Source of the DNA: Candidatus Omnitrophota bacterium
GTDB taxonomy: Bacteria; Omnitrophota; Gorgyraeia; 2-01-FULL-45-10
DNA length: 64,000 nucleotides
NCBI GenBank assembly: GCA_030695725.1
Contig: JAUYPN010000014.1
Span: forward strand, 16,808-80,807
Direction: 5' to 3'
A program made the position numbers and the translations under genes. How positions within the stretch are numbered: position 1 is the stretch's first letter; the number at the start of each line of letters is the position of its first letter. Below are positions 8,153 to 16,895 of the stretch, one piece after another. The notes below the pieces were generated by a model. The model made no database searches. It worked only from the letters and a program-made list of their open reading frames with translations, and was not told the origin of the DNA.

Positions 8153-10258
8153 ATGAGCGATAATACCGTAAAAGTTCTGCTTATAGAGGATGACTCACTC
8201 GACGCCGACCTTATCCATGGTATGCTGAAGGATGCCGGGAAGGCCAGTTTTATCGTGGAGGTCCGCGATACCCTTGTAAAAGGACTGGAACGGCTGGCAA
8301 AAGGCGGTATAGACATAGTCCTTCTCGATCTCACTCTCCCCGACAGCATCGGCCTCGACACGTTCGGCAGGGTCCATGCGCACGCTCCGCTGGTGCCGAT
8401 AGTTGTGATCACAAGTTCCGCGGACGAGAATCAGGCGGCGACGGCTTTCCAGAAAGGCGCCCAGGAGTACCTCGTAAAAGAGCAGTTGAACGCGGAACTT
8501 GTGTCAAGATCGATACGCTATGCTATTGAGCGTAATAAGGTCAGGGTGGAACTGCATAGCGTGCAGGAGAGGTTGGAGAAGATCAATAGTTGCTTCCTGA
8601 AATTCGGCGAAGAACCGTATGAGAACATCCGTCATTTGACATCCGTCTTCGGCGAACTGCTCGGCGCGACGTGCGCGCTTTATAACTGCCTTGACAGGGA
8701 CGGAATGCTCTGTTCTATGAGTCAGTGGCAGGCGCCCGCGGACTACAAGCTCAAAAATAGGCCCGAAGGGCGTATATGTTATGATGTTATAAAAGAGGGC
8801 GACGGCGGGGCTTTTATAGTGCGCAACCTTCAGAACACCAAGTACGCCGAAACCGATCCGAATGTAAAACGTTATAAACTCGAGACATATATAGGGTATC
8901 CCATTAAATTGAATGGCGAGGTCATCGGCTCGCTCTGTGCCGTTTACCAGAAAGACTTTGTGCCGAGCGAGGACGATATGAGGCTCGTCAGTGTTATAGC
9001 GGCCGGAGTGGAGGTTGAAGAGCGGCGCGCCTGCGCGGAGGATGAACTGCGCAGAGTTAACAGGGACCTTCTGGTCTCGAATAAGAGGCTGAACCAGCTC
9101 TCTTTACGCGATCTGCATACCGGATTATACAATCACAGGTATCTTGCCGAAATAGTCGACGCCGAATTCCACCGCTCCAGGAAACTCGGCGGCGCTATAG
9201 CCGTGATCATGCTTGACGTCGATTACTTCAAGTCGATCAATGATATTTATGGCCATCCGTTCGGAGATATGGTGCTGAAGCAGCTCGCCCAGCAGCTTAA
9301 GATGATGACGCGCCAATATGATGTCGTCATAAGATACGGCGGCGAGGAGTTCATAATAATGTCTCCCGGAACCGACCGGGCCCATGCGCTGATGCTGGCG
9401 CAGAGAATACTTGAGGCAGTCAACCTGCACAGCTTCGGTAATACAGAGACATCCGTCAAATTAAAGGTAAGCCTCGCCGCGATCTCCTATCCGGAAGATA
9501 AGGTAACGTATGCGATGGATCTCGTAAAATTATCCGAGACTATTCTTGTCAAAGCCAAGGAGGATGGAGGCAGCAGGGTATATTCGTCGATGGATAAGGG
9601 CTCAAGGAGCAAGAGCGCCCAACAGCGCGACAAGAGCCCGAATATCGGCATATTACGGCACAGGCTGGATAAGCTTCACAAAGAGGCCAATGAAAGCCTC
9701 ACGGAGTCGGTATTGGCTTTTGCGAAGACGATAGAGGTCAAGGACCATTACACCGGAGAGCATGTTGAGAGGACCGTTAAATATGCTACCGGTATAGCGA
9801 AAGCCCTTGACCTGTCGCCATCCGAAATAGAGATGGTGCGCCAGGCCGCGATGCTTCACGACCTCGGTAAGATAGGCATAAGCGAATCCATATTGAACAA
9901 AAAGGCCAAGCTCACGGATAAAGAGATCGAAGATATAAGGAAGCATCCGAAGATAGCGGCGGATATATTAAGGCCCATACATGTGCTTAACGCCATTATA
10001 CCTTTCATACTGTACCATCATGAAAGGTGGGATGGCAAAGGATACCCGACCAAGCTTAAGGGCGAGGATATACCCCTCGGCGCCCGGATAGTGGCCATAG
10101 CGGATGTCTATCAGGCCCTTGTATCCAAGCGCCCCTACCGCAAAGCCTTTTCAAAATTGAAGGCCCTTAAGATCATAAAAGAGGCCTCCGGCACCCAATT
10201 CGACCCCCACATAGTAGACATCTTCCTCGATGTAATAAAGAAAGAAAAATCCGAGTAA
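8153..10258 (+). CDS. Response regulator with GAF, GGDEF and HD-GYP domains
   Basis: A 701-residue, four-domain signalling protein for cyclic di-GMP. Residues 1-125 are a receiver domain with acidic pocket E12-D13-D14 and phosphoacceptor D59. Residues about 145-295 resemble a GAF sensor domain. Residues about 313-480 are a diguanylate cyclase domain with intact GGEEF (near 396-400) and an inhibitory RxxD site (RQYD) five residues before it. Residues about 515-700 are an HD-GYP phosphodiesterase domain with HDLGKIG (near 569) and HHERWDGKGYP. Both opposing catalytic signatures look intact, so the receiver could switch the balance. The gene stands alone, with a possible promoter TTGTAT (8115-8120) and TAATAT (8138-8143) directly before the ATG and no ribosome site. 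Confidence 0.9.
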   Translation: MSDNTVKVLLIEDDSLDADLIHGMLKDAGKASFIVEVRDTLVKGLERLAKGGIDIVLLDLTLPDSIGLDTFGRVHAHAPLVPIVVITSSADENQAATAFQKGAQEYLVKEQLNAELVSRSIRYAIERNKVRVELHSVQERLEKINSCFLKFGEEPYENIRHLTSVFGELLGATCALYNCLDRDGMLCSMSQWQAPADYKLKNRPEGRICYDVIKEGDGGAFIVRNLQNTKYAETDPNVKRYKLETYIGYPIKLNGEVIGSLCAVYQKDFVPSEDDMRLVSVIAAGVEVEERRACAEDELRRVNRDLLVSNKRLNQLSLRDLHTGLYNHRYLAEIVDAEFHRSRKLGGAIAVIMLDVDYFKSINDIYGHPFGDMVLKQLAQQLKMMTRQYDVVIRYGGEEFIIMSPGTDRAHALMLAQRILEAVNLHSFGNTETSVKLKVSLAAISYPEDKVTYAMDLVKLSETILVKAKEDGGSRVYSSMDKGSRSKSAQQRDKSPNIGILRHRLDKLHKEANESLTESVLAFAKTIEVKDHYTGEHVERTVKYATGIAKALDLSPSEIEMVRQAAMLHDLGKIGISESILNKKAKLTDKEIEDIRKHPKIAADILRPIHVLNAIIPFILYHHERWDGKGYPTKLKGEDIPLGARIVAIADVYQALVSKRPYRKAFSKLKALKIIKEASGTQFDPHIVDIFLDVIKKEKSE

Positions 10259-10270
10259 TTATTATCACTC

Positions 10271-10295
10271 GTCATTGCTCGCAATGACAGTTTTT
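10271..10295 (+). terminator. Putative intrinsic terminator formed by a family B repeat
   Basis: GTCATTGC at 10271-10278 pairs with GCAATGAC at 10281-10288, followed by AG and five T. The arms are the ends of the family B repeat (GTCATTGC...GCAATGAC) seen elsewhere in the window, here reduced to a short hairpin. It follows the cyclic di-GMP gene by 12 bases. Confidence 0.5.
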
Positions 10296-10316
10296 CAGCA
10301 ATCCCCATGTCCACCC

Positions 10317-10345
10317 TTGACATCTTCCATTTCTGATGATATATT
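10317..10345 (+). promoter_or_regulatory. Promoter of the marR-efflux operon
   Basis: TTGACA at 10317-10322 and TATATT at 10340-10345 are separated by 17 bases, close to the sigma70 consensus. The predicted start point, near 10352, touches the palindromic operator that begins at 10354. Confidence 0.7.
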
Positions 10346-10353
10346 TAATGAGG

Positions 10354-10380
10354 TTAATAGTTAACTACATTAACTATTAA
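10354..10380. promoter_or_regulatory. Perfect palindromic operator, probably for MarR
   Basis: TTAATAGTTAA (10354-10364) and TTAACTATTAA (10370-10380) form a perfect 11-bp inverted repeat around the 5-base spacer CTACA. It lies between the -10 box and the marR ATG at 10392. MarR regulators bind such AT-rich palindromes over their own promoters, so autoregulation of the efflux operon is likely. Confidence 0.75.
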
Positions 10381-10391
10381 GGAGATTAAAT

Positions 10392-10844
10392 ATGCCCGAT
10401 CTTACGCTTTCCGATTTTGCAGAGAGAATAGAAGATGTCATGTCTACCGTAATGAAGGGCTTTGCCAAGATGCAGACCAACGAACTCTTCAAAGGCGAGA
10501 TCACCCTGCCCCAATTCTTTATCTTGAGTCATCTCGATAAGCACGGTGAATCGAAGATGAATGAATTGGCGAAATTTATGGATGTGACCACAGCCGCGGC
10601 CACCGGCATAGTCGATAGATTAGTGCGCTGCGGGTATGCGGCGCGCGTCTACGATCCCAAAGACAGGCGCGTTATCAATATCAGGCTCACCCGGAAAGGC
10701 TCGAATCTTGTGAAAAGGATCGGACGCCAGAGAAGAGAGGTCACCTCGGAAGTATTCGGCAGGATATCCAAAGAAGAGCGCGAGAACTATCTGGCCATAA
10801 TGCTCCATATACGCGATGTTCTGACGGAAGACAGAAAGAATTGA
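10392..10844 (+). CDS. MarR family transcriptional regulator
   Basis: The 150-residue protein has the MarR winged-helix layout: LPQFFILSHLDKHGESKMNELAKF, then TTAAATGIVDRLVRCGY as recognition helix, then the wing DPKDRRVINIRLTRKG. It starts behind AAGGAG and lies directly downstream of a perfect palindrome. It overlaps or abuts the following tolC-like gene, so it is the first gene of a MarR-TolC-adaptor-RND operon and most likely its local repressor. The inducing ligand is unknown. Confidence 0.9.
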   Translation: MPDLTLSDFAERIEDVMSTVMKGFAKMQTNELFKGEITLPQFFILSHLDKHGESKMNELAKFMDVTTAAATGIVDRLVRCGYAARVYDPKDRRVINIRLTRKGSNLVKRIGRQRREVTSEVFGRISKEERENYLAIMLHIRDVLTEDRKN

Positions 10845-10855
10845 AGAGAACGAAT

Positions 10856-12391
10856 ATGAACAGATTTATCGCATTTATAATAGTGATACCGGCGGTAATA
10901 TCAGGCGGCCTTCTAGGCGCCGAAGAGATAAGCTATTTTGACAAAGACGATTATATGGCATCCGCGCGGTACCCCGAAACCCTCGAACTTGCCATGGTCG
11001 ACTGTATCGCGATGGCGCTTAAGAGCAATTCCGAGATCAGCATCAAGAGGATAACCCCTTACATAGAGGATAACAATATACTTATACAGAAATCGCGGTT
11101 CGAGCCGCATTTTACATTCGACGGCTCTTTGAGTGATTCGGTGGAGCAGGATCCGTCCACCCTTTTGGGCGCCAATATATTAAAGACGGGGGAGGAGGCC
11201 TTCGATTTCGGATATAACCAGAAGTTCACGACAGGCGCCGATCTGGAACTCGATTTTTTTAATACAAGGACAAACTCCAATTCGCCCACATTCGTCCCAA
11301 ATCCTGCGTATGAGTCCGAGGCCGAGATTACGATAACCCAGCCTCTCCTTAAGGGCGGGGGAATAGCGGTGAACACGGCCGATTTCCGCATAGCGAAAAA
11401 TAATAAATTGAAATCGGCTCAGGATTTCAAGACGGAGGTTATAAAGGTTTTGACCAATGTCAAAAAATCGTATTATGATTTCCAATACAGCCGCGAGCAG
11501 TATATAGTGGCGCAAAAATCGCTAATGAGGGTAGAGGACCTGCACAGGATAAACAAGGAAAAGTACGCCAAGGGGCTGGCGAGCGACATAGATATCACCG
11601 AGTCGGAAGCCGAAGTCGCGCGCATTCGGCAGGCGCTTTATGAAGCGGAAGCCATAATGAAGCTTGCCGAAGACAGCCTCAAGCTGATCACGAACTTAGT
11701 CGATGACCCCGCCCTCTGGAATGCTCGCATAGTGCTTTTAGAAGGACTCGAGTACGAGAAGAGAGACGTGGACCTGCCCGGAGCCATAAAGACCGCCTTT
11801 ATCTACAGGCCCGATTACGAGGCCGCCAAGATAGACCTCCGCAACAGGGATATCGCCATAGTGGTCACCGCCAACGGCATGCTTCCGACGATCAATTTAC
11901 TGGCGAGTTTTGGTTTGAACGGCCTGGACGCCATATATGCCAAAGATCTCGCGAATGTAGGAGGAGGCAAATATAATAACTGGACCGTAGGCTTCAACGT
12001 CGACGTGCCTTTGATAGGGGATGAGAACAGAGGAAAATATGAAAGATCGAAGTCCGAGAAAGAACAGGCTCTTCTGGCCTTTCAGAGGCTGGAGCAGAAG
12101 ATAATACTCGATGTCAGGAACGTCGCGAGGAACATAGATATAAACTACAGAAAGCTTGAAGCAAGTTCGATAAGCAAAGAGTCCGAAGACAAGAATTACA
12201 CCGCCCAGGAGCTGCGTTTTAAGGCGGGCCTCGTATCAACTCTCGATATCGTAATATACCAGGAGAGGCTGGCGCGAGCCGAAGTGAGCTATGTAAAAAG
12301 TATTATAGATTATAACGTTTCTCTGATAGAATTATCGAGGGCGCAGGGCACAATGCTTTTTGACGACAATATAACCTTGGAGGAGAGTTGA
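10856..12391 (+). CDS. TolC family outer membrane efflux protein
   Basis: This is the outer-membrane channel of the tripartite pump encoded with the next two genes. The N-terminus from ATG 10856 is a signal peptide (RFIAFIIVIPAVISGGLLGA). TTG 10841 is an alternative start, but GAAGAG is better spaced for 10856. The mature part has the duplicated long-helix pattern of OEP proteins, including ITQPLLKGG and FKAGLVSTLDIVIYQERLA near the C-terminus. Length (about 511 residues) is normal. It lies only 6 bases before the adaptor gene. Confidence 0.88.
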   Translation: MNRFIAFIIVIPAVISGGLLGAEEISYFDKDDYMASARYPETLELAMVDCIAMALKSNSEISIKRITPYIEDNNILIQKSRFEPHFTFDGSLSDSVEQDPSTLLGANILKTGEEAFDFGYNQKFTTGADLELDFFNTRTNSNSPTFVPNPAYESEAEITITQPLLKGGGIAVNTADFRIAKNNKLKSAQDFKTEVIKVLTNVKKSYYDFQYSREQYIVAQKSLMRVEDLHRINKEKYAKGLASDIDITESEAEVARIRQALYEAEAIMKLAEDSLKLITNLVDDPALWNARIVLLEGLEYEKRDVDLPGAIKTAFIYRPDYEAAKIDLRNRDIAIVVTANGMLPTINLLASFGLNGLDAIYAKDLANVGGGKYNNWTVGFNVDVPLIGDENRGKYERSKSEKEQALLAFQRLEQKIILDVRNVARNIDINYRKLEASSISKESEDKNYTAQELRFKAGLVSTLDIVIYQERLARAEVSYVKSIIDYNVSLIELSRAQGTMLFDDNITLEES

Positions 12392-12397
12392 TTTAAA

Positions 12398-13276
12398 ATG
12401 AAAAGAGCATACACTTATTTATTAGCAGTATTTCTAACAGCAGCTTTCGTCACAGGCTGCGGGGAGAATAAAGAAAAGGGCAAATACAAAGAAGAGCCGA
12501 TCCCCGTAAAGGTCATGAAGATCAAAGCGCAAGATCTCGATAAGGCCCTCGAGTACGTAGGCAATATCCAGGGAGAAGACGAGGCTCAGGTCTATCCCAA
12601 GGTGAGCGGAAAGATAATTGAGAAGGTAAAGAGAGAGGGAGATTTCGTATCGAAAGGGGATGTTATAGCGTATATCGACAGGGACGAGGTAGGTTTGAAG
12701 TTCGAGAAGGCTCCCGTCGAGAGCCCGTTGGTAGGTGTAGTCGGAAGAGTGTATGTTGATATAGGTTCGAGCGTGAATACCGCTACTCCGGTGGCGTTGG
12801 TGGCCAATTTAGACAGGGCGGAGATACATCTCGACATCCCGGAAAAATATCTGCCGAATATCTCACTGGCTCAGGACGCCGACATTACGGTGGACGCTTA
12901 TCCCGGTGAGAAATTCTTAGGAAAAGTCACCATGATCAGCCCCATAGTGGACCTTCAGACGCGCGCCGCGCCCATAGAGATAAAGATAGAGAACGCCGAT
13001 CACAGGCTTCAGTCCGGCATGTTCGCTAAAGTAAAATTGGTCATTGAGGAGCAGAAAAATCGGCCCGTCATACTGAAAGAGGCTATAATAGGAAGAGGCG
13101 CTAATACGTACGTATACATAGTGGACGGCAAGAGGGCGTTCCTGAAGAATGTGATATTGGGGATACGTCAGGGCCCTTACTACGGAGTTGAAAGCGGATT
13201 AAAGACAGGCGATAAAGTCGTCATAGTGGGGCAGCAGCGGCTGCGCGACGGGTGCCTTGTAGAACCGGAAGAGTGA
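12398..13276 (+). CDS. RND efflux periplasmic adaptor lipoprotein (MFP/HlyD)
   Basis: The adaptor links the RND pump to TolC. The N-terminus is a lipoprotein signal with lipobox VTGC (Cys near residue 21). A split biotinyl-lipoyl-like domain (VYPKVSGKIIEKVKREGDFV ... SPLVGVVGRVYVDIGSSV) is followed by beta-barrel and membrane-proximal domains. The two lipoyl halves are joined by only about 20 residues (IDRDEVGLKFEKAPVE), so the long alpha-helical hairpin of AcrA-type adaptors is missing. At 292 residues it is therefore a short, hairpin-less adaptor. It ends 4 bases before the pump gene. Confidence 0.88.
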   Translation: MKRAYTYLLAVFLTAAFVTGCGENKEKGKYKEEPIPVKVMKIKAQDLDKALEYVGNIQGEDEAQVYPKVSGKIIEKVKREGDFVSKGDVIAYIDRDEVGLKFEKAPVESPLVGVVGRVYVDIGSSVNTATPVALVANLDRAEIHLDIPEKYLPNISLAQDADITVDAYPGEKFLGKVTMISPIVDLQTRAAPIEIKIENADHRLQSGMFAKVKLVIEEQKNRPVILKEAIIGRGANTYVYIVDGKRAFLKNVILGIRQGPYYGVESGLKTGDKVVIVGQQRLRDGCLVEPEE

Positions 13277-13280
13277 TTAC

Positions 13281-16200
13281 ATGAAGTTTCCTGAATTTGG
13301 CGTAAAGAAGCCCGTAACCAACCTGATGATATTTTCTTCCATAATCATCATCGCTTTCTACGGCATTTCAAAGCTCGGCGTCGACATGATGCCCGAAATA
13401 GAGCCGCCTTCGATAACGGTCGTCTCTTCCTATCCCGGCGCAAGCCCAGACGATGTTGAAGTGAAGGTGACCGAGCCCCTAGAAAACCAGCTTGCCACTA
13501 CTCCGGGCGTGGAAAAGATCACATCGCGTTCATCCGAGAGTTCGTCCGTAGTAAGCCTCAAATTTAAATGGGGGACCAATCTGGACGAAGCCTCGAACGA
13601 TATCCGTGACCGTATAGAGCTGACGAAGCGTTATCTGCCGGATATACCCGATGAGATGGATAATCCATTCATATTTAAATTCAATACGGCCAACATTCCG
13701 ATAATGTATATGGGGATAACCGCTGACCAGAGTTATCCTGAGCTTTATGACATCATAGATAAGAGGGTTGGGGATGCGCTGAAGCAGCTTGCCGGAGTCG
13801 GCACCGTTCAGCTTATAGGCGGTATGGAGCGCCAGATAAATGTCTGGATAGACAGAGAGCGTCTCGAGGGCTACGGTTTTTCGATCATTGATATACAGAA
13901 TACGCTGAAGCAGGAGAATATAACTCAGCCTTTAGGCAGCATAAAGAGCGGGCTCACAGATTATATGTTGAGGCTTCCGGGTGAATTCACGGAACCTGAA
14001 GAGATGAATCTCGTGATACTGGGAAAACGCGATAATAAGTTCGTGTATTTAAAGGATGTGGCCCGCGTCGAAGATAGTTTCAGAGAGATAACGACCATGA
14101 TAAGGATGAACAGGAATCCCGCCATGATGATGATGATCCAGAAACAGTCCGGGACTAATACCGTCGAGGTTGCCCGGAATGTAAAGAAGAGATTGGCGGA
14201 AATCCAGAGGACTCTTCCTTCAGACATAAAGATATACACGATCTTCGATACGTCCAAAGATATCATAAACGCTCTCGATTCGCTTAAGACATCCTTATGG
14301 ATCGGCATAATATTGGTCATATTAGTCGTCTGGTTCTTCTTAAGGCAATTCTACGGAAGCCTCATCATAGCGCTGACGATACCATTCTCGCTTTTGATAG
14401 CTTTCATATACCTGTTTATGGCGGGAAAGACGATAAATATAATGGGTCTTTCGTCGCTGGCTATAGCTTGCGGCATGGTAGTGGATAACGCTATAGTGGT
14501 GGTGGATAATATTTACAGGCATCTGGAAAGGGGGCAGAGGCCTCGTGAGGCGGCGATCTTCGGAACTCAGGAGATGTTCCTTTCGATAAGTGCATCTACG
14601 CTTACCACGATGGTCGTATTTTTACCAATGTTATTTGTTACGGGCGTGGTCGGTATCATGTTCGGTGAGCTCGCCATGATAGTAACGGTTACGCTGCTCG
14701 CATCGCTCTTCACGGCGGCGACCTTCACTCCCATGCTCTGTGCCAGATGGCTGCGTGTCAGAGACAAGAGCATATCAGCTGAACTGTCATTGCGAGGAGG
14801 TGCGGAGCACCGACGAAGCAATCTCATAAACAAGTTCTACGACATATCAGAAGGTTGGTTCAGGTCATGGGAGGATTGGTATGCACAGGCCCTCGCCTGG
14901 AGCCTGAAACACAAAAGAATAATAATACTTGGTTTTCTATCAGTATTTATATTGAGTTTATTCTCGATGCGTTTTATAGGTAATGAGTTTATTCCCGAGG
15001 AGGATTCCGGAGATATACGTATTACGATAGAGTTGCCGGTGGGAACAAGGGTGGAGGAAACAGATAAAGTAGCCAAAAAGGTGGAGGACATCTTCGAGAG
15101 GACGGCTCCCGAATCAAAAGTTATGTATGTAAGAAGCGGTGAGTCTTCGCGCGGATTGGGCCGCATATTCGGCGGCGCCTCGGGAACGCATGTTGTAAGC
15201 GCGGGCGCAAAGTTGATCCCTAAGAATGAGAGAAAGCGCTCTGTGGCAGAAGTCGGCCAGGCCCTCAGAAAAGAGATAAGAAAGATCCCCGGCGTACTAA
15301 AGGCTGATGTCTCGACCGGCAACCCGATAGGGAGGATGATAACCGGTATGGGCGGAAAAGCCATCCAGGTCGAAATAATAGGCCATTCTTTTGCGGATAC
15401 CAATGCTTTTGCCGAGAAATTGAAGACGATGATGGAGATTGTTCCGGGCGTCGTCGATGCCAGCATCTCCAGGGATATAAGTCTGCCCGAACTTAAGATA
15501 GAGGTTGACAGGGAGAAGGCCACGTCGCTCGGGCTTACAATGAATACGATAGCTTCGAGCGTCAAAACTTTTATAGAAGGCGCCACCGCCACCAAATACA
15601 GGGAGAAGGGCAAGACGTATGACATATATGTGAGGCTTCAGGAATCTTCCAGGACCAAGATAGAAGATATAGAGAGCCTTTCTATAGTGTCGCCTCTCAC
15701 CGGAAAACAGATAAAGCTCGTGAATGTCGCGAAGGTTTATGAGATAAAAGGACCCATCCGCATTGAACGCATGAACAGAGAAAGAGTCGTAAAGGTCGAG
15801 AGCAACGTTTACAAGCGATCGCCCGGTAAGGTGATAGAGGATATCAGGGCCGGTTTGAAGAAGCTTACGTTGCCGTCCGATACCATGGTCAATTTTGGCG
15901 GCGAAGCTGAGGAGCAGGGCAAGGCGTTCATGGACCTGACCCTTCTTTTGGTATTGGGCATCATACTTGTCTACATGGTCATGGCGGCGCAATTTGAGTC
16001 GCTTATGGATCCATTGATAATCATGTTCTCCGTGCCGTTCACTTTCACCGGAGTATTGCTCGGATTTTTGATTACCCGCACGACGCTCAGCGTCATAACA
16101 TTTTTAGGCATGGTGATGCTGATGGGTATAGTCGTGAATAACGCTATAGTCCTGATAAGTTACATAGCGATATTGCGCCAGAGAGGATATTCAATGATAG

Positions 16201-16460
16201 AGGCTGTAACTCAAGGCGGTAAGGATAGATTGAGGCCCGTTCTTATGACGACTATCACTACCCTGGCGGGGTTGCTGCCCATGGCGCTTTCGCGCGGTGA
16301 AGGTTCGGAGACATGGAAGCCGCTCGGCATAACTATGATAAGCGGACTTACGCTCTCCACTCTTATCACAATGATATTCGTTCCTACGCTGTATGCGATA
16401 GTCGAGGCCAGAGTGAAAAAATCCGATATGTCATTCCCGCCCCCGCTTTCGCGGGGGTAA
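13281..16460 (+). CDS. RND multidrug efflux transporter (AcrB/HAE1 type)
   Basis: The 1059-residue inner-membrane pump has the duplicated RND fold. TM4 reads GMVVDNAIVVVDN, keeping one Asp (D402) where AcrB has an Asp-Asp pair. TM10 reads GIVVNNAIVLI, with Asn at 953-954 where AcrB has the key Lys. The proton relay therefore differs from AcrB, as in many HAE1 relatives. A family B repeat (14785-14824) lies in frame in the cytoplasmic loop joining the two halves (residues about 502-515). The last codons (MSFPPPLSRG) and the stop are read from a family A repeat, so the native C-terminus has been replaced. Confidence 0.93.
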   Translation: MKFPEFGVKKPVTNLMIFSSIIIIAFYGISKLGVDMMPEIEPPSITVVSSYPGASPDDVEVKVTEPLENQLATTPGVEKITSRSSESSSVVSLKFKWGTNLDEASNDIRDRIELTKRYLPDIPDEMDNPFIFKFNTANIPIMYMGITADQSYPELYDIIDKRVGDALKQLAGVGTVQLIGGMERQINVWIDRERLEGYGFSIIDIQNTLKQENITQPLGSIKSGLTDYMLRLPGEFTEPEEMNLVILGKRDNKFVYLKDVARVEDSFREITTMIRMNRNPAMMMMIQKQSGTNTVEVARNVKKRLAEIQRTLPSDIKIYTIFDTSKDIINALDSLKTSLWIGIILVILVVWFFLRQFYGSLIIALTIPFSLLIAFIYLFMAGKTINIMGLSSLAIACGMVVDNAIVVVDNIYRHLERGQRPREAAIFGTQEMFLSISASTLTTMVVFLPMLFVTGVVGIMFGELAMIVTVTLLASLFTAATFTPMLCARWLRVRDKSISAELSLRGGAEHRRSNLINKFYDISEGWFRSWEDWYAQALAWSLKHKRIIILGFLSVFILSLFSMRFIGNEFIPEEDSGDIRITIELPVGTRVEETDKVAKKVEDIFERTAPESKVMYVRSGESSRGLGRIFGGASGTHVVSAGAKLIPKNERKRSVAEVGQALRKEIRKIPGVLKADVSTGNPIGRMITGMGGKAIQVEIIGHSFADTNAFAEKLKTMMEIVPGVVDASISRDISLPELKIEVDREKATSLGLTMNTIASSVKTFIEGATATKYREKGKTYDIYVRLQESSRTKIEDIESLSIVSPLTGKQIKLVNVAKVYEIKGPIRIERMNRERVVKVESNVYKRSPGKVIEDIRAGLKKLTLPSDTMVNFGGEAEEQGKAFMDLTLLLVLGIILVYMVMAAQFESLMDPLIIMFSVPFTFTGVLLGFLITRTTLSVITFLGMVMLMGIVVNNAIVLISYIAILRQRGYSMIEAVTQGGKDRLRPVLMTTITTLAGLLPMALSRGEGSETWKPLGITMISGLTLSTLITMIFVPTLYAIVEARVKKSDMSFPPPLSRG
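14785..14824. repeat. Family B repeat inside the RND pump gene
   Basis: TGTCATTGCGAGGA... ending CGACGAAGCAATCT, the same ends as the intergenic copies at 22173, 29214 and 50777. It is read in frame as LSLRGGAEHRRSNL and sits in the loop between transporter halves, where an insertion should be tolerated. Confidence 0.85.
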
Positions 16461-16475
16461 ACTCCAGCGGGAATC
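16431..16475. repeat. Family A repeat providing the RND pump stop codon
   Basis: TCATTCCCGC, then CCCCGC-TTTC-GCGGGG hairpin, then CTCCAGCGGGAATC. The TAA at 16458-16460 inside the repeat ends the pump gene. Copies with the same core are at 16792-16876, 19824-19914 and 61065-61150. Confidence 0.9.
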
Positions 16476-16496
16476 TACTATCAAGGAGCAGTCCCA

Positions 16497-16787
16497 GTGA
16501 AGATGATTATGATATCATATAATGAGGCCGTCGAATCCGAAGTCATGGATTCTATTGCAGGATGCGGTCTAAAAAATTATACAAAGATAACGGATACATA
16601 TGGCAGCGGCCTGACGTCGGGGACGCATCTGGGCAATGACATATGGCCGGGCAAAAACAGTGTCCTATATGTCGCATGTGAGGATAGAGAGGCGAAGGAG
16701 TTATTGTCCTGTATAAAAGAGTTGCGTAAGACCCTGGGCAAAGAAGGCTTAAAGGCGTTCCTTTTGCCGCTCGAGGATATGACTTAG
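16497..16787 (+). CDS. PII-like (PG0823-type) small protein next to RND pump
   Basis: This 96-residue protein has the size and pattern of PII-like ferredoxin-fold proteins often found beside RND pumps: KMIMISYNEAVESEVMDSI, the loop GSGLTSGTHLGNDIWPGKNS, and a C-terminal strand-helix. Function in this family is not settled; a sensor or regulator of the pump is plausible. It starts with GTG 16497, 8 bases behind AAGGAG. The family A repeat separates it from the pump gene, but no promoter is obvious, so it is probably still in the operon. Confidence 0.7.
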   Translation: MKMIMISYNEAVESEVMDSIAGCGLKNYTKITDTYGSGLTSGTHLGNDIWPGKNSVLYVACEDREAKELLSCIKELRKTLGKEGLKAFLLPLEDMT

Positions 16788-16791
16788 TCAT

Positions 16792-16876
16792 TGTCATACC
16801 CGCCCCGTGTCATTCCCGCCCCCGCTTTCGCGGGGGTAAACTCCAGCGGGAATCCATGCACGGGGCGGGAATGACA
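16792..16876. repeat. Composite family A palindrome between the PII-like gene and greA
   Basis: TGTCATACCCGCCCCGTG at 16792-16809 pairs with CACGGGGCGGGAATGACA at 16859-16876 with a single mismatch. The core between them is another family A unit (TCATTCCCGCCCCCGC...GCGGGAATC). The whole forms an 85-base nested palindrome that could fold in RNA. Confidence 0.85.
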
Positions 16877-16895
16877 GTAAAATGGGGGTTCAAAA

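Noticed and set aside
14837..15992. Long minus-strand frames (up to 262 codons) opposite the RND pump
   Set aside because: They are shadows of a highly biased coding strand, without ribosome sites or familiar motifs, while the plus strand encodes a complete pump.
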